Below the pieces are notes generated by a model that worked only from the letters and a program-made list of their open reading frames with translations, did no database searches and had not been told where the DNA came from. From Hemileia vastatrix (Eukaryota > Basidiomycota > Pucciniomycetes > Pucciniales > Zaghouaniaceae): DNA of 64,000 bases. Shown here in pieces: positions 21,191-30,865 of the stretch; the first letter of the stretch is position 1; each line of letters begins with the position of its first letter. The position numbers and the translations under genes were made by a program. Location: positions 21,020,501 to 21,084,500 of the forward strand of contig JASXTE010000016.1 in assembly GCA_030280995.1 (NCBI GenBank). Reading direction: 5' to 3'.

Positions 21191-21425
21191 CATTCTCGTC
21201 AAAAATTTTCACCAAAATATTTACAAGTCAAAAAAATTCTATATCTGTTTTAAAAAATTGGCAATACTTTCCCCTGCATTTTATTGAAGCAAGGGGTTGA
21301 TATCACCAAAATTTTTCTAAGTCATCAATTTCACATGTCAGATTTGAAAATTTGGCAATACCCCCCCCCTGCATTTTATTGAAGTAAGTGGTGGAAGTCA
21401 TCTAAATTTAATATAATTACGTAAA
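21190..21425. repeat. Inverted minisatellite in element B, two units
   Basis: Two units with CCCCTGCATTTTATTGAAG and CTAAGTCATCAATTTCACAT; reverse complement of the array at 4207-4640 in element A. It borders the truncated transposase. Confidence 0.8.
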
Positions 21426-21540
21426 TTATTAAATAAATATCTAATATATATCAATTTCCCTAGTTTAAAGTAATGACAATCCCTTAAGCCAAAATGCAGA
21501 TCAAATCTAGAAACAAAAGTTTGGGACTTTCCACAGGTAT

Positions 21541-21800
21541 CACTACGCAATATAGGGGGTGGACTTGCTAGCAAGTCCCCAACCTTAACTCAGACTGAAC
21601 TCAGATGGAACTCAGACTGAACTCATACTGAACTCATACTGAACTCTACTTGAAGACCCACAAAAACTGTTATGCTGAGTGGTGTTCATCCCTGATTGTA
21701 TGGTTCCTTTGTCAATAGCTCAATGTGTGTTCAATCTGTGGTGAATTTGAGTCCAAGGTTGCGGACTTGCTAACAAGTCCGCCCCCCGTATTGCGCGGTG
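21541..21800. mobile_element. CACTA-like MITE, copy c (260 bp)
   Basis: Left end CACTACGCAATATAGGGGGT and palindrome GGACTTGCTAGCAAGTCC; right end with GGACTTGCTAACAAGTCC and GTATTGCGCGGTG. Duplication TAT at 21538-21540 and 21801-21803. The unoccupied version of this site is present in element A near 4072-4090, where one TAT is found, confirming insertion and a 3-base duplication. Confidence 0.93.
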
Positions 21801-21957
21801 TATAGGCTAGAGGAACCCCATGAAACAAATAAATGTTATCATGATTACCATTTATACAACACAAGGTCATGGGCCCATTACTTTAGTTGAGGAAATTGAT
21901 ACATAAAAAATATTTATTAAAAATTTACGAAAAAATATAAAATTTTTGATGACAACT

Positions 21958-22584
21958 CTAATCCCCATACTTTTTGGATCTAAATAAAGTTTTTTTAAAT
22001 CGATTAACTTTACCTTCTTTCATTACCTTATTGATTCTTTGAATCAACTTATGACTGATTTGAAATGAGCAACCAAAATGTGTTAAATCTTGACAGGATT
22101 CCAAACCAGGAGGAGCTTTGGTCGTTTGATGATTATCCTTAGAAGAATTCCAAATAGTTTCGATGATACCATTTCCCAAACCAAAATCAATGATGCACCG
22201 GTGGTCTGGAAAATATAAACCATGTCATTTGATTTTAGCTGGAGATGGTATTGGTTGGCCAGTAATCGGTTTGATATATGAGAATATACCAAAAGTAAGA
22301 AAATTGGTGTCCTTGGTATCGGTGTGAATTTTATTGTGAAATCCAGAATGAGTGATAATAACATTAGAAAATAAAAGATATTTGTGGCTGATATCTTCCC
22401 ATTCGGAGTCACACCAATTCGGTATTCCTACTTTGGTTGCAGGTTCATGATTTTTTTCAAATGCTTTATTACAGTGCTTTTTGAGTCGAAGAGCAAGAAA
22501 AGAGTTAAAGGAAGGTAGAGTGTCCCATAAGCAAAAATCTTCATCTTTTTGAGCTTTAGTGATATTCTTGAGCAACGGATACAT
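21958..22584 (-). pseudogene. TET/JBP-like oxygenase of element B, with stop codon
   Basis: Close copy of the 3295-3921 protein: starts MYPLLKNITKAQKDEDF, keeps HTD in place of HID, YFPDHRCIIDFG and NHQTTKAP. A TGA at 22225-22227 follows PSPAKIK where element A has Gly (one base change), so the protein stops before the distal His. Upstream (22690-23000) is the same tandem exon-like block. The gene lies opposite to the transposase, while in element A it has the same direction. Confidence 0.8.
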
Positions 22585-24349
22585 GCCTAGATAATAATCA
22601 TATAAGAGTTTCAGAATCCTTATCCTCTAAATATGCATTATAAAAATGTGAAATAAGACAAGTGAAATTTGGAAAAAAGGCTCAACTTCAAAGGTCAAAA
22701 TCTCAGCAACCACTGAACCTAATTCAAACCTGTTTGTGGGAAATAAAAGATATTCTTTAGTAGAATCTTCAGTTAAAGGACATGTGATTTAAATAAACCT
22801 AACCCTAATTTGTTACATAAAAAAATGAAATAAAAATTTAAATTGGGAAAAAAAAGGCTCAACTTTAACAGTCAATATCTCAGCAACCACTGAATCAAAT
22901 TCAAATCTGTTTGTGGGAAATGAAAGGTAGCCTTCAGGAGAATCTTCAGTAAAAAGAACATTATATTCGAATAAACCTAACCCTAATTCCGAGTCTGATT
23001 TTCAAAATTTTACAAAAACTTGAAAAGTGGTAATGAAGATGAGATCAAAAGGAGTTTTATAAGTCCACTGTTATCCAGATAAGAGTCATACATATATTTA
23101 AGTATGAACTTTTCATAAATGGAATGAGATATCATATAGGCATGAAAAAAAGGAGATGAAACTTACCTTGATTGAAAAGTAGGAAAAATAGAGTGAGAAA
23201 GATTGATGTTGGAATTGTGGGGAAATTGAATATGGAGTAAGTGAAATGCATAAAGAATGTGCAATGTATGTGTTTCAATGAAATGGAGCCAAAAAAAAGT
23301 GAAATAAGGGAAAGGGGGGATAATGACCATGCCAAGGAGGGATGAAGAGTAGGGTGATGGAGCTAACAAAGAAAGTAAAGAGGGAGAGAAAAAAAAGGTT
23401 AATTATACCATTGAAATCCAAAATAACCACTTACAAAAAAAATTTAGATAAAAAAAATAAAATAAACAGAAAAAAACAAAAAAAATTATAATTAGTAATC
23501 AAAAAATCAAAAAAAAAAAGAATAAAGTGACTTACCTGGAGAGATGAGATGACAAAATGAATGAAACCAAATTGTTTGAGGGATGTTGGAGGAGAATAGG
23601 AAAAGGATATGAGGGATGAATGAAAAAAAAAATCACTGACAAAATATGCGATTTCATGTTGAGCTGGTGAAAGAAAACCAATGAGCCATCCAAAAAAAAA
23701 AAATTCACCGTAAATTCCAAAAAAAATGAATATGCAACAAACCAAAATACCAACCCAAGTGAATGAAGTACACAAAGAGGACATTTGGAGAGTACAAAAT
23801 GGTATAGGAAAGAAAGGGATGATGTGGCCAACATGTGGTTTTGAAAAAAAAAATCACAAAAAAAGTGCTGATTTGAGGTCAGAACTGACACCCATAGAAA
23901 AAAGATTAAGAAGTAGAAGAAATAAGTAAAAAAGAATGTAAACATGCCTGGTCAAAATATTGAAAATGTCAGGAATGGGTGTGTGCCAAGGATTGATGGG
24001 TAGGTAGCGAGGAAGGTCAGTGTGTCACATGTGACAGGGATGGGGTAAGAAAGGAAGGGATGTTTTGTGGCCAAAATGTGGTTGTGAAAAAAAACGGGAA
24101 AAAAGTGCTGATTTGAGGTCATAACTGACACCCTTTTTTGAAATAAGTGACTTTTTTTCAAAATTTAAGTGCTGATTTGTAAGTGCTGATTTGGTTTGAA
24201 ATCCGCACTTAAGTTAAGTGCGGATTTGCCAGAACTGACACCCCCTAATGATTTAAAGAAAAATAAAAGTGAGTCAAAACAAATATGAAAGAGCAGTAAT
24301 AATAAAAAGAAGTGTGAGTCAAAAATAAAACTAAATATATTTATTACTT

Positions 24350-24790
24350 GTATGGAGAGGAGTAAAATTACTTACCAGTAATTAGTCGGAAGAGCCATTT
24401 GCTGCAAGGGCTTTTGGGTTACCGTGTGGAGTATATGAGGTGAAAATGCAGTCGAAAGAGCCAAAGAAAAAAAGAGGGCAAGAGGAGAGAGGAGGGAAAT
24501 AACTTACCAGTAAATTAATTGGATGAGCCATTTGGTGCATGCCTACAAGAAAGAAAAAAACAAAAACAAAATAGGCAAGAGGAGATAAATTACTTACTAT
24601 TTATTTTTATTTCCTCTTACTTTCTTCTTTCTTGCAGGCAAGCACCAAATGGCTCTTCCAATTAATTACTGGTAAGATATTTCCCTCCTCTCTCCTCTCT
24701 CCTCTTGCCCTTTTTTTCTTTTTTTTTTCTTTTGTGCAGGCAAGCAGCAAATGGGTCTTCCAACTACACTTTGAGCTTGCTAGGAGGCCC
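24350..24790. repeat. Inverted array of four splice-bounded cassettes
   Basis: Four copies of a 35-40 base cassette resembling CAAATGGCTCTTCCAATTAA followed by TTACTG and GTAAG. Two are on the minus strand (about 24372-24408 and 24505-24545) and two on the plus strand (about 24634-24675 and 24738-24770). Most are bounded by a TGCAGG-type acceptor and GTAAG donor. The inner pair, with flanking CCTCCTCTCTCCTCTCTCCT and its complement, gives arms of about 80 bases around a spacer of about 80, able to fold into a long hairpin. Confidence 0.7.
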
Positions 24791-24799
24791 AGAAATAAT

Positions 24800-25744
24800 A
24801 TATATACTGGTCTGTTCCATCCCTTTTGACTCAATTTTCTTCTTTTTAATTAGTATTTACATAATGTCTTACAAGTATTACATATATTTAGTTTTATTTT
24901 CAACTCACACTTCATTTTATTTTTATATATTATTATAAAATAATAATCTTGTAATCTCCCTAATCATTAAGAACAATATATTAATTTGGCTTTGAAGTTG
25001 CTTTCAATCCACTAAGTTCTTGTAAATAAAACAACCAGAGAATTTTGGAATAAAAAAGAGACTTTGTAAAAGATAAGATACAAGTTTCAGAAATAACTGC
25101 CAATCATCAATGATGCATAAAAAAAAGTTTGGAGGTGCACCAAATATCTTTTGCAACTCCCTCCCAGGTGTGGTAAAAATCTTGGGTAAAGGCTGTTTGG
25201 ACATATAGGATTCCCTGGGCAAGATATTCTTGCTCAAGGAATCCAAGAAATATATAAAGTCTGCATCAAAGCTATCACCAACCACAAAAAAGGCTGGCAC
25301 TTGTTAACAAGATTTATATATTTAATATAAATTTATCTCAAGTTTTTATAATTTTTTAGTACTACACCGTTACATTCTCATGTTTTTCTATTGGGTGCGC
25401 ATGTGATAGGTTAGTTGCGCTGCTCAATAGTTAAGGCTTGGGAAACTTATCCCAAGACTATTTTATATAATAAAAGGTATAGGTACATTTGTATTACTAC
25501 TTATCTCATTCTGAAATATATGTCGCTTACAGGCAGCCTGATACTATTGCTAGTTTAGTTGCACTGCTCAATAGTTATAAAAATTTAGTAATCATAAATT
25601 ATTCCCTTTGTATATATTCAATTCTTCCTCTATTTTTCCAAATATGTTTTTTCAGATTCTCTCGCAATTCAAAATGTGTGTTGGAATTGTGAAGCTCCTG
25701 GATGTTCTGAATAAAATTCACTAAGCTTTTGTCAAAGAAGGATC
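24800..25744. other. Gene-poor interior of the PIF-like element
   Basis: A 98-codon minus frame at 25004-25300 (VVGDSFDADFIYFLDSLSKN...) looks partly protein-like but I do not recognise it. TAGTTGCGCTGCTCAATAGTTA near 25421 recurs with one change near 25556, a direct repeat 135 bases apart. Confidence 0.35.
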
Positions 25745-26916
25745 TCAGTGGTTTGTTGAAAGTTGACATTGAATGGATTGTTCATTTAGGTAAGGATCTG
25801 ATTCTGATTTTGCTTCCACTATCATGTTGTGTAAGATTATACAACAGGTCATTGTCTCCTTCACTTCTTCGATATGCCATAGATGACATGGCTGGGTTAG
25901 AATGCCCCACCTACTTTGCAACACCCCAAAAGAATGTTCTATGTCCTTTCTAGAACTTTCTTGTAATTTAGAGTAATATCCGCTTTCCTCATCTTGCAGA
26001 TGAGAAATTGTTTTGACCAGTGTTGACCATGGTGGGTAAATACCATCAGCAAGGTAGTAACCATTTTTATAAATTCTATTATGTATTTTATATGTTACAC
26101 CATCTTGACTACCGGCCAAAAGTTTATCAAACAAGTTACTGCAATGAAGAACATTGATGTTGTTTAAAGCTCCAGGTGATCCAAAGAAAGCATGCCAAAT
26201 TCGTAAGTTTTTGCTTGCTACAGCCTCCAATATCATTGTTGGAGTTTTTTCCTTCCCCTGGAACTGACCAGCCCAGGCTTTGGGGCAATTTTTCCACTCC
26301 CAGTGCATCCCATAAATACTGCCAAGACATCCCAGAAACCCCCTGTCTTTGTACTCCCTCAAAATCTTGGTTTTCTGCACAGCATTTGGTTCTCGTAAAT
26401 ACTGACTTTTGTATAAAGATATGATGTCTTTAACAAAAGTTTTCAATGCCTTTAGTGAAGTGGTTTCAGCTATGCAAACATACTTGTCAGTTGAGTCAGC
26501 TGAAATCCCATAGGCAAGCTGGCGAAGTACACAAGTTAGCTTTTGGTGAGATGTCAATCCAAGTTTCCCACAGCAATCCTGTAGTAATGTAGTTAGTAAA
26601 AAATTGAGAAAAAGTGTGATGGATATTATTAAAAAAATACTATACTTACAGATTTTAAAACCCAATATTTATTGTGCATCTGTAGATCCTCAACAATTTT
26701 TGTAAATAGATCTTTGCTTATTCTAAATTGGCGCTCAAATATAATATTTTTGTAAACGGGGTTTTGCCCAAAGTAGTCTTTCATTAAGTGTGCATTACCA
26801 GAGTAACAATCTTGCTGTATCATTTTTTTCTTTGGTCATGGTGTAGTTGAATTAGATGATTGATTGTTGCAATAGGTAGTTAAAAAATATGTAAGAAGGA
26901 TATCTTCTTCTTCCAT
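25745..26916 (-). pseudogene. HARBI1/Plant_tran-type transposase of PIF-like element, catalytically dead
   Basis: Exons 26916-26650 and 26578-25745 with a 71-base GT-AG intron. Recognisable family text includes MHWEWKNCPKAWAGQF, WHAFFGSPGALNNINVL, ADGIYPPW (second Asp), RKDIEHSFGVLQSRW (Glu) and CIILHNMIVE. The first catalytic Asp, normally in a D-C/G-MHW motif, is Tyr here (SIYGMHWEW). A TGA at 26836-26838 interrupts exon 1 before PKKKMIQQDC, one C-to-T change from Arg. Length (366 codons) is near normal for the family. It faces the partner gene at 19049-20227. Confidence 0.8.
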
Positions 26917-27192
26917 GTCTAATAAATCATCAAGGAAATTTAAAGGAATGGGAAATGTGACAGTTGAGTGAAGAAAAATGAGTATGGTAGAAGGAGGGAT
27001 AGAAGAAATTAATGCTGTGGAAGCAGTGATGTTATTGAATAAACCAAGAAACGCAAGTGATGAATATTTTGTGTAACTCGCAAATAGTGAATTTTTCAAA
27101 AAATGAGTGTGGAATGATATCATAAATTTGTGCAACTCAGAAGTAATATGCATGTAAGCGGGAGTTACACAACCAAACGAGTGTGGATGCTC

Positions 27193-27369
27193 TTAATAAG
27201 TATTATGGGGCTATTATTAAGCTATTTAAGCTTAAATAAGTCATTTAATAGAGTAATAAATATATATATAAGTATTATAACCATAATTTTAACTCATAAG
27301 CTTACTTCAATTAAGGTTATCTTATTTTAAACATAAGAAATACTCAGTCCTAGAGATACCTAGGCTGAA
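27193..27369. mobile_element. Remnant of a gypsy2-type LTR
   Basis: TTAATAAGTATTAT...GGCTAT...GTTATCTTATTTTAAACATA followed by AGAAATACTCAGTCCTAGAG matches the last 200 bases of the LTR at 41126-42302. Its left part is not found beyond the PIF-like element. Confidence 0.65.
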
Positions 27370-27379
27370 AGTCACTATG

Positions 27380-28570
27380 CTTCAAAAAAAATATCAGGAA
27401 GTTTAAACACTTTCACTTCAGAGACATCCCTGTTCAAGGCCAACACTCATTGGATTTGTGGCCCTTCCTGCTAAAGTAGGAGCAAACCCAAGGATCACTC
27501 TACCACCAGACCTCTTTTCAAAATATCTAAGCTGAGAGGTAGCCTTATTGGCCTTCTGAGCCTCCTAAAAAAATATGTAGCTGTTTGGTCAGTTCAGACA
27601 ACTATCTCACCACTGAATCCACCTCCTTAACTTTCTCAAGGGCCCTCCCCTTACTTTTATCCTCCATTTTCTTCCTTGAATCCTTCACATCCTCAGCAAA
27701 GGATTTGCTAACTTTTCTAACATACTTAGTGTTAACCTCCTGGAAAGTGTCCAATGCCATTAATTTTAGGTGTTCCTCCACAAATTCCTTGACCACAGAA
27801 AGAGAAGGTAACTTCTGGTTACCATTATAAAGGAGTTTCATTTTATCCTTCCTTTCCAACTCCTTTAACTCATTAATCCTAACCTCCCTAGACAGAGAAG
27901 ACCAAAAAAAAATCCCTAGCAGAGTATGTACTCTCCATCTCCTGAATATCCACCAAATAATGCACCACTGGCTTCAACTGAGCCAAGAACCTCCTATAAG
28001 AGTGCTAATTAACCACCCCTCCATAAGATTGCCATTCACTAGAAATTATATTCAAATCCACTATAGAGTACCTAGAACCCCACCTATCCATCATCTGAAG
28101 ACACAATATCTTCCAATCCTTCCTTCTATAAACTTCCATAGCAGAAACCTCCTTCACCAGAGCCCTATCATGAATATAGAAAATGACTTGCTTCACCATG
28201 TCCAAGTGAGAAGCCCCATCCACATTTCCAGCAGCCTCAAATAACTCCAGAAACAAATTTGCCTCTTCCTTCATAAGCATTGGCCCTTTTCAAGACTTGA
28301 TCCTGACAGGGGGCCTAACAGAAACAAGAGGAATAACATCCTCAGAAGGACCATATCCACCACCACCACTACCACTAGAGAAAGAGGGTCTAGAAGTCAT
28401 GTGTTTAACAGATTCCAGAAATCCAATTTCCAATCAACAAAAGTCCACCAAAGAAGAGTGTCCAACAGTAACAGAGATTCAAAAAGCTAGCAAATCCTCA
28501 ACCCATGTTGGGTGGCAGAAATGTAGACAGTCCTATAGTACTAGCTATACACCTTGATCAAGGGAGTTGG
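27380..28570 (-). pseudogene. Decayed gag of another Ty3 family
   Basis: Minus-strand fragments separated by stops: 28280-28005 (EEANLFLELFEAAGNVDG, VSAMEVYRRKDWKILCLQM) and 27859-27602 (PSLSVVKEFVEEHLKLM, ending KVKEVDSVVR), then a damaged zinc knuckle CSYFSRKGHKSNEC near 27450 in which the second Cys is Phe. The order and knuckle suggest Gag of a Ty3 family different from gypsy1-3. I know similar gag texts from rust elements only by general resemblance. Confidence 0.6.
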
Positions 28571-29688
28571 AGAAAAACTTGAGAGAAAGACCCCTGTCCC
28601 TTTGAGAAATTCCAGGTGAGATTAATTTACTACAGTAAATTAGAAACTTTTACAATACCCCTTCCAAAACACTTCTTGACTGCTTAAAAAGTCAATAAAT
28701 AAGCCAATAGTAGACTACTGAGAAACAATAAGCCTGAAATGCAGAAAAAAACCACACCAGAGACCAAAAACCAGTGCACTTGTTGCACAGAAAACAGCAA
28801 TAATACTTGATGCAGGTTGAAAAGCTGCATCAGAGAAACCAGTTGCAAAAGTTGAGTTAAATGAAGAACTCACCTTGCAAAAAACACAGCCAATTGTGGC
28901 CAAAAAACAGTGAAAACTGAGTTAGAAACATTTATCTAATTACCAGATGGCTGTGTGATAAATAGAGTTTCCCCAAACTGTCTTCTTGAGTATGTACACA
29001 CAGACTACCTCTAATCTTCCTGAATCCTCTTTACAGCTTCTAATATGCATAAAAAGCCATTCCTAAAAGATTCCCCCACTTTTCAAATGCATATGCATGT
29101 GCCTACTGTTGATTTTTTTGAAGATTAAGGCAAAAAAATGGCCACAGGGACTAACTCAACCTGGAAAAGATAGTGATTGAAATGCAACAGGGAATAACTA
29201 TACCCAGTGAGACAATGAAATATGGGGAATGGCTCTACCCAGTGAGATAAAGAGGGATGGGGATAACTCAACTCAATGAATTGACAAGACACAGGGAATA
29301 ACTCTACCCAGTAAAATGAAGAGGCAGGGAATAACTCAACCGGAATTGAATGATGTGGCAGGGAATAACTCTACCCAACTTTGACTAAGTTTCGGGGAAT
29401 AACTCTACCAGAAATTAAGATATGATTACAATGCGGGATGGGAGCAAAAGATCTCAGGGCTGATGATTAGAAGAAAGCAACAAGGATGAGAATGATATTT
29501 CAATATTATTTCATTGCTATAGTGAGTGTAGTATATAGATAATAGGCTACTAGATTTGAATAATGACATTACCTGATGATTAGAAGAAAGCAACAAGGAT
29601 GGTGATATATATGAGAATTTCTATCATTTTATACTTTGAAACTATCATCAGGATAGTTTATGATGCTACTAGGGCTAAATATGATAAG
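28571..29688. mobile_element. LTR/leader-like sequence shared with 50876-51412
   Basis: Reverse complement of 28540-29010 matches 50876-51412: AGTTTTCACTGTTTT(T/C)TGGCC, CCACAATTGGCTGT, TTACTGTAG, GACAGGGGT and AAGG-GTATAGCTAGTACTATA. It flanks the gag remnant and probably is its LTR or leader. Ends are not defined. Confidence 0.55.
29160..29415. repeat. Minisatellite, about six units of 40-45 bases
   Basis: Repeated CAGGGAATAACTCTACCCAG followed by variable TGAGAT-like tails. It lies in the LTR/leader-like region next to gypsy1. Confidence 0.8.
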
Positions 29689-30830
29689 TGTCGGCTGGTC
29701 GTCTAGAAGAAGGAGAAAATGGAAGAAGGAATGAGAGGAGGAGAAGGAGGAAAAGAGTATGGGTAATAAAAAAAATAAAATTTAATAAAATTATTTAATT
29801 TATTGAGAGAAAAACAACGATAAGTGAGCTGGGAGGTGACAACAACTTGGTTTTATGAATATTAATATTATTTAAGTAAGAGTTCTGCGCGGCAACCAAA
29901 ATAATTACTATCAGACTTAGAGCAACCTTTAAAATGTTATATAAATTTTTAATTATAATTTTATTACTAATAAAAAGAATATAAACGTAATATAAAAATT
30001 GTATTTAAATTGTTGAGTGTATAATAAGTGATAAGGCTACAGGGGATTATCCAAGGCCCTTTTATAGGCAATGGGTCCTCTGAAGCGCTACTATATCAGT
30101 AAATACAATGATTAGAAAGGAATAAAACAAATATATCAAAAAGAGTAAATGAAACATAACAATATAGAGAAAAACATGAAACAATTAATTAAAAGCCCAA
30201 TTAAGAATCCAATTTCCCCGCCATTAATCCCCAAATCAGTAAGTGACAATAGTAAATAACTAAACAAGAGTGGAAACATAGGAACTATGAGAAATATAAT
30301 TCCCAACAGATGGTCCATCCTGATTAGAGAACATTTTAAGTGAAACAAAAAAATAATTTGACGCAACAAAACAATCAATTAATCTCAATTTAGTTCAAAT
30401 TAATTTATTTGTTTTTTCTAACACAATTAAGGGTCAAAAGAAGCGTCCTTAATAATTGTTTAGTGTCATATGAGAGGTATTAGTTAATATATAAATTTAA
30501 GTAATTAATTTAAATATATTATAAATCAAATTTACACTTGTAATTATAATATATGTTTTTTAATTAATTAAATATAAATTGATAATTATTAAATATATAA
30601 AAATGCGCCATTATTTGTAGAATATATTATATTATGCCCAATTTAATTGTATATAAAAATATATATAACCAATAAGTTTAATGTAACATTTGTATATAAT
30701 AAAATTCTTATATAATTTCATTATGTAATAAAATATTAAGTTATATTCATTAAATACAAGTTTTACCCACTCTTTAAGGTTTTATAATTTATATATCATT
30801 TACTGGACTCCTGGAATAGCCTGGCTGACA
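29689..30830 (-). repeat. 3' LTR of gypsy1 (1142 bp)
   Basis: Nearly identical to 37741-38866 except for an extra 16-base tandem copy of GAAAATGGAAGAAGGA after 29708. Contains the TATA-like GCCCTTTTATAGGC near 30057. Confidence 0.95.
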
Positions 30831-30865
30831 CTCCCTCACTCTAAAAAAAAACAATAAAAAAAATG

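Larger units (their letters stand above)
20265..24246 (+). mobile_element. Harbinger-type DNA transposon B, 3.98 kb, defective
   Basis: Ends AGGGGGTGTCAGTTCTGGCA inward from 20265 and the same from 24246, with duplication AAT (20262-20264, 24247-24249). It contains the first half of a transposase gene (+), a minisatellite, a CACTA-like MITE and an inverted copy of the oxygenase gene (-). The C-terminal half of the transposase and the partner gene are missing. Subterminal palindromes around CCGCACTTA/TAAGTGCGG repeat at both ends. Inserted in the 3' part of the PIF-like element. Confidence 0.9.
19049..27192. mobile_element. PIF-like transposon with partner gene and Plant_tran-type transposase (dead, nested)
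   Basis: The partner gene (+, 19049-20227) and transposase (-, 26916-25745) converge, as in PIF elements. The right end reads inward GAGCATCCACACTCGTTTGG, much like plant PIF/Tourist termini, and is followed by TTA (27193-27195), the usual target. It landed in an LTR of the gypsy2 type (matching sequence resumes at 27193). The left end was not found. It hosts a 200-bp MITE and element B; without them it would be about 4 kb. The given start is the partner ATG, not the true end. Confidence 0.6.

Noticed and set aside
23431..23945. Long Phe/Leu/Ser-rich minus ORFs in element B (137 and 117 codons)
   Set aside because: Poly-T composition gives open frames; the region is the non-coding or 5' exon part upstream of the oxygenase, mirrored at 2130-2750 in element A.
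30136..30378. 80-codon ORF in the gypsy1 LTRs (also 38172-38414)
   Set aside because: Identical in both LTRs because LTRs are identical; composition is AT-driven and no protein-like conservation with other LTRs is seen.
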